The notes: generated from the sequence alone by a model not told the origin. Shown: positions 1 to 5,823, counted from the stretch's first letter. The stretch: 8,163 nucleotides of DNA from Nitrospirae bacterium RBG_13_39_12 (GCA_001805125.1 MHEF01000095.1:3962-12124), one strand, 5' to 3'. Numbers and translations: made by a program.

Positions 1-330
1 AAGCCATGCAAGGTTGTTATAAGCATCAGCATTCTTCGGGTCTTTGCTTATAGTTTTTTTATAATAATATTCTGCCTCGTCAAGCTCCTTTTTCTGAAAA
101 TAGATATTTCCCATATATAGGTATGCTGCCGGAAGTTCTTTTGACGCAATTTCATATTCTTTCAGGGCATCATCAAGTTCACCATTTTTTTCATACGCAA
201 CACCTAAATTAAGATGTTCTTCCGGGCTCAAAAGGTCATCAAGTACTATTATCCTCGGAAATGCACAACCCGACAATGGCAGGCAACAAGTAGTAAGCAG
301 TAACCATATAAATATTTTCCTGGTTATCAT
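1..330 (-). CDS. TPR-repeat lipoprotein, 3' end outside the window
   Basis: This reading frame starts at ATG 328-330 and runs off the left edge, giving the first 110 residues. An AAGGA ribosome binding site sits just upstream. The N-terminus is a lipoprotein signal: basic MITRK, a hydrophobic stretch, then lipobox LSGC with the modified Cys at residue 22. From about residue 38 come tetratricopeptide repeats: repeat 1 about 38-68 (HLNLGVAYEKNGELDDALKE), repeat 2 about 69-100 (AYLYMGNIYFQKKELDEAE), and the start of a third at 101 (ADAYNNLAWL). TPRs bind other proteins, so a membrane-anchored scaffold or adaptor role is likely. It lies directly downstream of a C39-like peptidase gene. In PA2778-type proteins the peptidase and TPRs are, as I recall, one polypeptide, so this may be the detached C-terminal half with its own export signal. 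Total length and C-terminal domains cannot be seen. Confidence 0.85.
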   Translation of the reverse strand, partial: MITRKIFIWLLLTTCCLPLSGCAFPRIIVLDDLLSPEEHLNLGVAYEKNGELDDALKEYEIASKELPAAYLYMGNIYFQKKELDEAEYYYKKTISKDPKNADAYNNLAWL

Positions 331-353
331 TTTATCCTTCTGTTTTATTCTTT

Positions 354-388
354 TTACTGCCTGCTGTTTATTGCTTCTTGCTTCCTGT
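354..388. repeat. Degenerate 7-bp-periodic spacer
   Basis: Between the peptidase and TPR genes, five successive 7-bp units can be lined up on the plus strand: TTACTGC, CTGCTGT, TTATTGC, TTCTTGC and TTCCTGT. They share a TTNNTGC-like pattern. No open reading frame or obvious hairpin explains them. Similar 7-bp periodicity recurs inside alr and before recA. The function is unknown; slippage-derived spacer DNA is the simplest reading. Confidence 0.55.
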
Positions 389-398
389 TGTCTTCAGC

Positions 399-962
399 TC
401 AGTGCTTATTTTTTATTAAAAGCATCCAGAAGTTTGTTTTATCCCAAACAGTGATAAAGTCTTCTTCATATATAAATTTGCCTTCATCTTTTCCTGAATT
501 GGCAATCACACCACTTTCGCTATACCCGACAATAACCATGAAATGGTTAACATGATACAGAGAAAACCCATAATCAACGAGGACAATTACTGGATAGCCA
601 TAGTCTATATTCTTCCTTATATCTTCCATACTTCCTTTATATTGTTTTGCATTCAAACCTTTTGACTGTGCATAAAGAACCATATCAATATTTAAAGTTC
701 CTCTTGCGGTTTCGCTAAAAATACTTTTTGAAATATCGTCAGGGGTTACATTAATTCCCCAGTAGTTTAATACAGAAGCAAGGGATGCAGGACCGCATTG
801 ATATGACTCCTGCGGGTAGAAAGGGACTTTTTCTATTACATGTCTGTGTCTGGTTTCAGGGATACTTCTAACAGTACCGCAGGAAAATAGCGCAGGAATA
901 AGAACTAAATAGAAGAGGTGAAATTTTATGTTTCTGTTTTTTCTATATTCTGCATTGTACAC
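399..962 (-). CDS. C39-type (PA2778-like) papain-fold cysteine peptidase lipoprotein
   Basis: The product is a predicted envelope-anchored cysteine peptidase-like protein. The open frame extends to a TTG at 977 (192 residues), but neither that TTG nor the GTG at 962 has a good ribosome binding site. I prefer GTG 962 because it gives a normal-length signal peptide. Numbered from the TTG: hydrophobic segment about 19-32 ending in LFSC (probable lipid-modified Cys33); Gln56 and Cys61 in PFYPQESYQCGPASLASVL, matching the oxyanion Gln and catalytic Cys of C39-like enzymes; His145 in NHFMVIVGY; Asn160 in GVIANSG, in the third catalytic position. The triad therefore looks complete. No ABC transporter is attached, so it is not a bacteriocin exporter-peptidase. 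It follows a PA2779-family gene and precedes a TPR lipoprotein gene, the arrangement seen for PA2778-family peptidases. The substrate is unknown. The MITE-like element ends about 50 bases upstream and may have disturbed the start region. Confidence 0.8.
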   Translation of the reverse strand: MYNAEYRKNRNIKFHLFYLVLIPALFSCGTVRSIPETRHRHVIEKVPFYPQESYQCGPASLASVLNYWGINVTPDDISKSIFSETARGTLNIDMVLYAQSKGLNAKQYKGSMEDIRKNIDYGYPVIVLVDYGFSLYHVNHFMVIVGYSESGVIANSGKDEGKFIYEEDFITVWDKTNFWMLLIKNKH

Positions 963-1015
963 TCTTTTTTGATCCAATTCAATAAATTCAAAGTAATAAA
1001 TGTATTAAAATATTA

Positions 1016-1213
1016 TAACTACAGGAAAGGCTGTTAAAGAACCTTTTATCCCCCCTGCGAATTTGCTCAGGAGAATACCACCCCTTAAAGTAAAACATCC
1101 TTAAATCCAGTCTCAAAATTGCTTGGCCGTTAAAACGCTTACGGCTGTATTAAGAAAATATATTAATTATAATCCAGCTTATATCAGTATCGAAACAGCC
1201 TTTCCTGTAGTTA
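1016..1213. mobile_element. MITE-like element with perfect 20-bp terminal inverted repeats
   Basis: Bases 1016-1035 (TAACTACAGGAAAGGCTGTT) are an exact reverse complement of 1194-1213. The two arms bound a 198-bp segment with a 158-bp non-coding interior. Each end begins or ends with TA, so the structure can be read as 18-bp terminal inverted repeats flanked by a TA target duplication, as made by IS630/Tc1-mariner-type transposases. The interior has no plausible gene. It holds a smaller imperfect hairpin around 1126-1145 (GCCGT paired with ACGGC). The size, the repeats and the position between two genes normally adjacent in this family all suggest a non-autonomous element. The alternative is a long RNA hairpin in the transcript leading to the peptidase gene. 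Confidence 0.6.
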
Positions 1214-1239
1214 ATTTATAAGTATCAAATTCTCAGGTT

Positions 1240-1635
1240 TTATTTCGTTACAATTACCTTATGTCCTGTAACTTTTAAAAGCAAGACCACAAGTATTGCA
1301 ATTACAAGAAGTGCAATAATTATAGTCAGGGCACTATCCTGTCCAACCTTCAAATCATCCAACTGAAGAGCGATTTGATGTATCTGCTGGTCACTCAGTT
1401 GTACAAGCCTTTTCTGAACCTCCTCCTGAGTGAACCCCAACTGGATAAGTCTTTCATTAACAGCTTTGGTTTCGATGATCTTCTGGATTTTCCCGATATC
1501 AGCACTCCTGTCTACCTGTGTAAGGGCAATTATTTCAGATGGTGCCAGGCTCGCATCTACCCGCGGTGCAATACCTATGATGAACATCATTATGGCAAGA
1601 TAACATGACACCTGCTTCATAAACGGAATCTTCAT
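1240..1635 (-). CDS. PA2779-family small exported membrane protein
   Basis: This 131-residue protein starts at ATG 1633-1635 with a near-perfect ribosome binding site (AAGGAGGTGA, 1641-1650). It has an N-terminal signal segment (about 8-27, probable cleavage after VDA29). A soluble region of about 70 residues follows, with a helical core and the family-like stretch GFTQEEVQKRLVQLSDQQIHQIALQLDDL (68-96). A single C-terminal hydrophobic helix spans about 103-120 and is followed by a short basic tail. This layout (signal, LSD-containing helical domain, C-terminal transmembrane segment) matches PA2779-family proteins, usually encoded next to a PA2778-type cysteine peptidase, as here. The biochemical function is unknown. 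It could be a partner or substrate of the peptidase, though no double-glycine leader site is visible. I could not identify a convincing promoter in the 114 bases between alr and this gene, so read-through from alr is possible. Confidence 0.8.
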   Translation of the reverse strand: MKIPFMKQVSCYLAIMMFIIGIAPRVDASLAPSEIIALTQVDRSADIGKIQKIIETKAVNERLIQLGFTQEEVQKRLVQLSDQQIHQIALQLDDLKVGQDSALTIIIALLVIAILVVLLLKVTGHKVIVTK

Positions 1636-1749
1636 CTAATTCACCTCCTTCCCTGTTTCATTCAAGAGCTGTGTTTATATTTGCTCTCAATGTTTTGAGC
1701 CTTATGCTCTATATTTTTCAGCCTGATATTTTCCCGGAAGTCAATTGTT

Positions 1750-2916
1750 CTAAACATAATCTTTTTTTGATTTACCCCCGAGTGATGTCAGGATTTCATA
1801 TGGTATCGTGTTTGTTTTATATGCAAGTTCATAAGCTGTTATTATTTCTTTACCCTGTTTTCCCATTATTACAACTTCATCCTTTTCCGTGACCCCTTTG
1901 ATATCTGTCAGATCGGTCATTGTCAGGTCCATGCATACCCTTCCAACAACCGGCGCTCTTTTACCTTTCACAAGTACTTCTGCATTATTCGAAAAAAGCC
2001 TGTTGTAACCGTCCGCATATCCTAATGGCAGCACCCCTATCCTGCTCTTTCTGTTTGTTATAAAAGTCCTTCCATAGCTTATCGACGATCCGGACGGCAG
2101 ATTTCTTATACAAAGGAATTTTGTCTTTACCTTCATTGCCGGTTTAAGTTCAATTGATCCGGATTTATCACATTCTATCTTTAATTTCTGACTTCTGACA
2201 TCTCTATTGAGTTCGCCGAAGCCTTCTGACTTCTGAAATGGAGAATACCCGTAAAGCATGAGACCGGGTCTTACAGCATCAAGATGCGCACCTTCAAAAG
2301 CAAGGACTGCCGCACTGTTAGCCATGTGTGAAAAGATCTTTCTTCCTATTTTTTTTGAGAGCATCTCTCTTATTTTATTAAACCTTTCAATCTGCAAAAA
2401 AGCATATGACCTCTCTGAAAGGTCAGCTTCTGAAAAATGGCTTAAAAGTCCAACCAGTTCTATTCCGTTCATTTCAGATATTTCGAGTAAATCTTTGATT
2501 ATTTTACTACCGCTTAATCCTGCCCTTCCCATCCCTGTATCGACCTTAACATGGACTTTTATACTAGTATTTCTTTTCTCAGCTTCTGATGATATTGACA
2601 GTGCAGTATCAACGTCATGTATAACCGGTATAAGCCCGAAATCAAAAAAATCTTTTATATCTTTCCTTTCGAATAAGACCATTATCGGAATATCAATACC
2701 TGCTTCCCTGAGTTCTATTGCTTCACCTGTATATGCTACAGCAACGCACGGTACTCCTTCTTCAGCCAGTGTTTTCGAGACTTTTACCGCGCCGTGACCG
2801 TATGCGTCTGCTTTAACAACAGGAATTACAGGTCGGTTTTTGACGACTTTTTTTATACACCGTAAGTTATGCGCTATTGACGTCAGACTGATTTCTGCAA
2901 CAGCCCCTCTATTCAC
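1750..2916 (-). CDS. alr: Alanine racemase
   Basis: This PLP enzyme interconverts L- and D-alanine in the cytoplasm, supplying D-Ala for peptidoglycan. The protein has 388 residues. The PLP-binding Lys35 lies in VVKADAYGHG. VKVDTGMGRAG (124-134) and HMANSAAVL (197-205) match the barrel domain, and RPGLMLYGYSP (216-226) follows. The second catalytic base is Tyr281 in SISYGRTF, GVLPLGYADGYNR (294-306) follows, then VGRVCMD (324-330) and a C-terminal TIPYEILTSLGG. The start is GTG at 2914-2916, placing AEISLTSIAHNL correctly at the N-terminus and overlapping the tatA stop region by 8 bases, so translation is probably coupled. An apparent insert of about 25-30 residues (227-256) sits between YGYSP and LKPAMKVKT, partly encoded by 7-bp-periodic DNA. 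Overall length is slightly above the usual 360-380. Catalytic residues are intact, so the enzyme is probably active. Confidence 0.97.
   Translation of the reverse strand: MNRGAVAEISLTSIAHNLRCIKKVVKNRPVIPVVKADAYGHGAVKVSKTLAEEGVPCVAVAYTGEAIELREAGIDIPIMVLFERKDIKDFFDFGLIPVIHDVDTALSISSEAEKRNTSIKVHVKVDTGMGRAGLSGSKIIKDLLEISEMNGIELVGLLSHFSEADLSERSYAFLQIERFNKIREMLSKKIGRKIFSHMANSAAVLAFEGAHLDAVRPGLMLYGYSPFQKSEGFGELNRDVRSQKLKIECDKSGSIELKPAMKVKTKFLCIRNLPSGSSISYGRTFITNRKSRIGVLPLGYADGYNRLFSNNAEVLVKGKRAPVVGRVCMDLTMTDLTDIKGVTEKDEVVIMGKQGKEIITAYELAYKTNTIPYEILTSLGGKSKKDYV
2186..2237. repeat. Paired TTCTGAC heptamers inside alr
   Basis: On the plus strand TTCTGAC occurs in tandem at 2186-2192 and 2193-2199. TTCTGAC/TTCTGAA occurs in tandem again at 2224-2237. 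The two pairs start 38 bases apart. On the coding strand they are read as residues about 227-244 of alanine racemase (FQKSE... and VRSQK...), exactly where the protein appears longer than the family norm. This looks like repeat DNA captured in frame. Confidence 0.65.
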
Positions 2917-3124
2917 CTTCTTTTTTTTCTGTTTCCTTTTTGTTCTCCTGAGATACGCTTTTCTTCGGAGTTACATCTATTTCGTCTGGCTCGTTTGTTG
3001 CCTTCTTAAAGTTTCTGATAGCCTGGCCTATCCCTTTGCCTATTTCAGGCAACCTTGTTGCCCCAAACAGAACAAGGACTATTACCAGAATAATTACAAG
3101 TTCCTGTACTCCTAAACCAAACAT
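2909..3124 (-). CDS. tatA: Twin-arginine translocase subunit TatA/TatE
   Basis: This is a small membrane protein that forms the pore-lining oligomer for export of folded proteins with twin-arginine signals. The 71 residues show the standard layout: a short periplasmic N-terminus, one transmembrane helix (about 6-20, QELVIILVIVLVLF), the Phe20-Gly21 hinge, an amphipathic helix (LPEIGKGIGQAIRNFKKA, 25-42), and a charged Lys/Glu-rich tail. It could equally be called TatE; TatB is unlikely at this length and without a Glu-Leu-rich TatB pattern. ATG 3122-3124 has an AGGAGG site at 3131-3136, which lies inside the end of mobA. Its start overlaps mobA by 13 bases and its end overlaps alr by 8. Molybdopterin enzymes matured with MobA-made cofactor are common Tat substrates, so adjacency to mobA makes functional sense. 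No tatC is in the window. Confidence 0.96.
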   Translation of the reverse strand: MFGLGVQELVIILVIVLVLFGATRLPEIGKGIGQAIRNFKKATNEPDEIDVTPKKSVSQENKKETEKKEGE

Positions 3125-3708
3125 GTTTTACCTCCTATTTCTCTCTGAAAATCTTCCATGGTATTTATGTTTATAAATGACTTCCCATCAGAGTCTATTC
3201 TCTTCACCTCTTCCTCTCCAATATAAAGGACTTTTATCTTCTGCAGAAACCTTTTTAAACTCCTTTCGCCTTTCTTTATGTTTTCATAAATAGTTTCAGC
3301 AATTTTTTTTGAATAAATACCAAAAAGAGGCTGGGGTTCTTTGTCAAAGACAGGGATTGCAGCATCCCATTTGTCTGACCACCTTTCAACGACATATTTT
3401 ACAAGCACAGGATTTATAAATGGCATATCACAGGCTGTCACAAAGACATCAGAGACCTCAGGAATTGTTAAAGCTGAAAATATTCCAGTCATAGGCCCCC
3501 TGTCTTTAATTATATCGCCTACCATTAGTACCCCAAGGTAGGAATAAAGTTCCGGATTGTTGGTGCTTATAATAACTCTGTCAAAGATGCTGCTGAGAAT
3601 ACCTACATTTAAATCAATAATCCTGTTTCCGTTTATCTCAAGGAACCCTTTCACCAGGGGCAGCCTTGTATTTTCACCGCCGGCTAAGATAAGCGCATCT
3701 TTAACCAT
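3112..3708 (-). CDS. mobA: Molybdenum cofactor guanylyltransferase
   Basis: MobA transfers GMP from GTP to molybdenum cofactor, making the bis-MGD cofactor of enzymes such as formate dehydrogenase and nitrate reductase. It is a nucleotidyltransferase-fold protein of about 200 residues. Visible motifs, numbered from the upstream GTG: LAGGENTR (11-18, nucleotide-binding loop) with Lys24; DRGPMTGIFSAL (72-83, matching the GPLAGI region); VTACDMPF (93-100, metal-binding Asp); EPQPLFGIY (127-135); and FININTMEDF (181-190, matching the family NiNTPED motif). The loop departs from the usual GGxSxRMGxxK: it reads GGENTRLPLVK. The frame is open to GTG 3717, but ATG 3706-3708 puts the nucleotide loop at the usual distance from the start and has a weak GAGTGAG upstream, so I chose it. 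It is the first gene of the minus-strand cluster, with a good promoter upstream. Confidence 0.9.
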   Translation of the reverse strand: MVKDALILAGGENTRLPLVKGFLEINGNRIIDLNVGILSSIFDRVIISTNNPELYSYLGVLMVGDIIKDRGPMTGIFSALTIPEVSDVFVTACDMPFINPVLVKYVVERWSDKWDAAIPVFDKEPQPLFGIYSKKIAETIYENIKKGERSLKRFLQKIKVLYIGEEEVKRIDSDGKSFININTMEDFQREIGGKTCLV

Positions 3709-3774
3709 ATGACTCACTCAATTATTTTAAGCTCTCCATTAATAAACAATTAAATCTTTTAAAAAGCTTAACTT

Positions 3775-3803
3775 ATAATAGTTTATTCAAAATTTACTTT
3801 CAA
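3775..3803 (-). promoter_or_regulatory. Sigma-70-type promoter for mobA-tatA-alr
   Basis: Read on the minus strand there is a -35 TTGAAA (3798-3803), a 17-base spacer and a -10 TATTAT (3775-3780). Each hexamer matches consensus at five of six positions. Transcription would begin near 3768, leaving a leader of about 50-60 bases before mobA. Confidence 0.65.
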
Positions 3804-3839
3804 TACAAGACAAAAGTCTCTTCCGGATAAAAGGCTTTC

Positions 3840-3868
3840 TTGACAAACACTTCCATCTCGAATAAATT
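3840..3868 (+). promoter_or_regulatory. Sigma-70-type promoter for the osmC-like to recX cluster
   Basis: A perfect -35 TTGACA at 3840-3845 is followed by a 17-base spacer and a -10-like TAAATT at 3863-3868 (four of six matches). The predicted start is near 3875, giving a leader of only about 20 bases that includes the AGGAGG ribosome site at 3882-3887. It is the only convincing promoter upstream of the seven plus-strand genes. Confidence 0.6.
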
Positions 3869-3894
3869 AACTATGACAACCAGGAGGCTGATAA

Positions 3895-4314
3895 ATGAAA
3901 AATGCAAAAGTAACGTATATACAGGGACTTCAATTTGTAGGAGTGGCATCCTCAGGCCACGCAATAGTCATGGATAGTGATCCCGGAGTAGGTGGAAATA
4001 ATACTGGCCCAAAACCAATGGAGCTGCTCCTTATGGGAATAGGAGGATGTTCAGGCACGGACATTATCTCCATACTTAGGAAAAAACAGCAGGACTTTAC
4101 AGGTCTTGAGATAAATGTAAAAGGCGAGGCAGCTGAAGATTATCCAAAGAAGTTTACAAATATAAACTTAGAGTTCATTGTAAAAGGCAGAAACATCTCT
4201 GAAGACGCAGTTAAAAGATCGATTGATCTGTCAATGAATAAGTACTGCTCGGTTAAAGCCACTCTTGAAGGTTCTTCAAAAATCAGCTTTTCCTACAAGA
4301 TAATACAGGAATAG
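3895..4314 (+). CDS. OsmC-family (YhfA-like) thiol peroxidase-type protein
   Basis: OsmC-family proteins are cytosolic dimers, many of which reduce organic hydroperoxides with a pair of cysteines. This 139-residue protein has both candidates: Cys52 in LLLMGIGGCSGTDIISILRKKQQ (45-66) and Cys118 in MNKYCSVKATL (114-124). The fold-typical start (VTYIQGLQFVGVASSGHAIVMDS) and the PKPMELLLMGIGGC core are clear. The sequence resembles the YhfA-like OsmC branch more than Ohr; the substrate is not determinable. ATG 3895 has AGGAGG seven bases upstream. It is the first gene after the promoter at 3840-3868, and pgpA follows 12 bases after its stop. Divergence from mobA leaves a 177-base shared control region. 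Confidence 0.93.
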   Translation: MKNAKVTYIQGLQFVGVASSGHAIVMDSDPGVGGNNTGPKPMELLLMGIGGCSGTDIISILRKKQQDFTGLEINVKGEAAEDYPKKFTNINLEFIVKGRNISEDAVKRSIDLSMNKYCSVKATLEGSSKISFSYKIIQE

Positions 4315-4326
4315 GCCAAAACAAAG

Positions 4327-4770
4327 GTGATATTACTCCTCAAATACATTGCTACCATTGGCCCCATAGGGTATATCCCTTTTGCACCCGGGACATTCGG
4401 TTCTCTGGTTGCTTTTGCTCTCTTTATTCTATTAAAACCTCATCTTCTTGTTCACATTATTATTTTGTTTATTATTATCCCCATTGGTATCATTTCTTCT
4501 CATTACGCTGAAAGACTGCTTAATGACAAGGACAGCAGACATATAGTCATAGATGAGTTTTGCGGCTTTCTTATTTCGGTACTTTTTATACCAATCAGCA
4601 TAGGTTATGCCATAACTGCCTTTTTTTTATTTAGATTTTTCGATATACTAAAACCATTCCCCATAAGAAAGACAGGTTCTGTTTTAAGCGGGGGTAAAGG
4701 TATAATGGCAGATGATATTATTGCAGCATTGTATACGAATTTAATTTTACAGCTATGGAAGCTTATTTAG
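4327..4770 (+). CDS. pgpA: Phosphatidylglycerophosphatase A
   Basis: PgpA is an inner-membrane enzyme that removes phosphate from phosphatidylglycerol phosphate to make phosphatidylglycerol. The 147 residues carry the family motifs: PFAPGTFGSL (18-27), IDEFCG (75-80, acidic metal-binding), RFFDILKPFPI (103-113) and GGKGIMADDIIAALY (122-136, second acidic cluster). Hydrophobic segments at about 22-37, 41-57, 80-101 and 130-145 fit a small polytopic protein. The first possible start is GTG 4327. It has no clear ribosome site, yet AAAGGTGAT (4323-4331) itself looks like one, so the true start may be a downstream non-ATG codon; the frame has no ATG before the PFAPGTFG motif. The stop lies inside the next gene (16-base overlap), suggesting translational coupling. 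Confidence 0.94.
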   Translation: MILLLKYIATIGPIGYIPFAPGTFGSLVAFALFILLKPHLLVHIIILFIIIPIGIISSHYAERLLNDKDSRHIVIDEFCGFLISVLFIPISIGYAITAFFLFRFFDILKPFPIRKTGSVLSGGKGIMADDIIAALYTNLILQLWKLI

Positions 4771-5249
4771 TAGAAACTGTAACGAAGATTGCAGAGTTTC
4801 TCAAGTCAAAGGGCTATGGTTTGAGTATCGCTGACTCATTTACAGGTGGACTTATTTCCCATATTTTTACCAATGTCCATGATGCAAGAACATTTGTTGA
4901 TCTTTCTGTAATATGTTATTCAAAAAGCTCAAAAATAAACGTCCTTGGCATCAGTGCATCATTCCTGGAGAAGAAAGGCATGATAAGCGAAGAAACTGCC
5001 GTGGCCATGGCAAATGCGATTCGCAGATTAGGTAATTCTCATGTCGGTCTTGCCATTACCGGTAATGCCGGACCGGACATAATCGAAGACAAGAGCGCCG
5101 GGTTAGTTTACATGGCTGTTAGTATTGCCCCAAATAACAGAGTTCTTTCTGCCGGAGACAAATTCGAGGGAAATACAGAAACCATTAAGAATGAAGCATC
5201 TATTGAAACATTAAGATTCCTATGCCGGGCATTGCGTCTATGTACCTGA
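4755..5249 (+). CDS. pncC: CinA C-terminal domain protein, nicotinamide-nucleotide amidase (PncC-like), divergent
   Basis: PncC-type proteins deamidate nicotinamide mononucleotide to nicotinic acid mononucleotide in pyridine nucleotide salvage. This is the stand-alone C-terminal domain (164 residues, the usual size) without the CinA N-terminal domain. Recognisable blocks: SIADSFTGGLIS (24-35), against the usual AESCTGG; YSKSSK (55-60), keeping the Ser and Lys of the YSxxxK block; KKGMISEETAVAMANAIR (73-90); ITGNAGPD (101-108), against TGIAGPxGG; and GNTETIK (139-145), against GxRxxxR. The probable nucleophile Ser28 and Lys60 are retained, but several surrounding substrate-contact positions differ, so activity or specificity may have changed. 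It overlaps pgpA by 16 bases. The thpR start codons fall within its last 30 bases. Confidence 0.87.
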   Translation: MEAYLVETVTKIAEFLKSKGYGLSIADSFTGGLISHIFTNVHDARTFVDLSVICYSKSSKINVLGISASFLEKKGMISEETAVAMANAIRRLGNSHVGLAITGNAGPDIIEDKSAGLVYMAVSIAPNNRVLSAGDKFEGNTETIKNEASIETLRFLCRALRLCT

Positions 5250-5821
5250 GGTGCTTCATATCAATAGAAATACCTGAACCAATAAAAAAAGACTTAGGAG
5301 AGTTCATTAATATTCTGAGGAAACAAAATGTAGATGTAAAGTGGGTAATGTATGATAAACTTCATGTTACATTAAAGTTTCTTGGCGATACACCCGAAAC
5401 CCTCTTACCAAAAATAAGAGAATCCCTTCTTAATATTGTAATATCTTATGAGCCGTTTTATATTAAAATATGTACAACAGGGGTATTTCCAAACAGGAAA
5501 CATCCGAGGGTAATCTGGATTGGTGTAGAAGATTCAGAGATTATCAAAAAACTTAAAAAGGATATTGAAGATTCCATGTTATTGTTAGGTTATACAAGAG
5601 AAGATAAAGAATTTAATCCCCACCTTACAATCGGAAGGGTCCGCTCTCAGAAGGGCATAGCAAATCTCCTGAACGAACTGGAAAACTTTAAGGGCAAAGA
5701 CTTTGGAGCTATAAATGTAGAAACCATTAAACTAATGAAAAGCGTATTAAAACCTGCAGGTGCAGAGTACAGCTGTTTGTACGATATACCTTTCGCTAAA
5801 AAAATTAGTCTGGAGGCATAA
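5240..5821 (+). CDS. thpR: RNA 2',3'-cyclic phosphodiesterase (LigT/2H family)
   Basis: ThpR opens 2',3'-cyclic phosphates on RNA ends to 2'-phosphates; homologues were first described as 2'-5' RNA ligases. Both catalytic HxTx motifs are present. Numbered from the upstream ATG at 5222, they are His48-Val-Thr50 in DKLHVTLKFLG and His134-Leu-Thr136 in FNPHLTIGRVRS. GVFPNRKHPRVIWIG (87-101) is also typical. Two ATGs are possible: 5222 and 5240. I chose 5240 because the protein then starts MYLRCFISIEIP, matching the family start. Neither ATG has a strong ribosome site, and translation is probably coupled to pncC, whose last 10 bases it overlaps. Length is about 193 residues, normal for the family. 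The clustering of thpR with cinA/pncC and recA is common in bacteria. Confidence 0.93.
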   Translation: MYLRCFISIEIPEPIKKDLGEFINILRKQNVDVKWVMYDKLHVTLKFLGDTPETLLPKIRESLLNIVISYEPFYIKICTTGVFPNRKHPRVIWIGVEDSEIIKKLKKDIEDSMLLLGYTREDKEFNPHLTIGRVRSQKGIANLLNELENFKGKDFGAINVETIKLMKSVLKPAGAEYSCLYDIPFAKKISLEA

Positions 5822-5823
5822 AC

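Noticed and set aside
399..977. Reading the C39-like protein as a bacteriocin-processing exporter
   Set aside because: There is no transmembrane ABC exporter domain, no ATPase and no double-glycine leader peptide nearby; the lipoprotein signal points to a free envelope enzyme.
1086..1145. CRISPR-like or tRNA-like structure inside the inverted-repeat segment
   Set aside because: No regularly spaced direct repeats and no cloverleaf could be formed; only one imperfect small hairpin is present.
1651..1740. Short hairpins (for example CTCAA/TTGAG and GAGC/GCTC) after alr, considered as a terminator
   Set aside because: Stems are only 4-5 bp and no T-run follows on the minus strand, so read-through into the PA2779-like gene is at least as likely.
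1671..1892. Plus-strand frame of 73 codons spanning the alr end and its downstream gap
   Set aside because: Mostly antisense to alr, with no ribosome site and a hydrophobic composition expected from AT-rich antisense sequence.
2258..2797. Long plus-strand open frame of 179 codons
   Set aside because: It lies entirely antisense within alr, whose motifs and catalytic residues are clear; the product shows no recognisable domain.
3804..3839. Possible riboswitch or operator between the two divergent promoters
   Set aside because: Only a 4-bp AGAC/GTCT hairpin is visible; the space is too short and lacks any known aptamer pattern.
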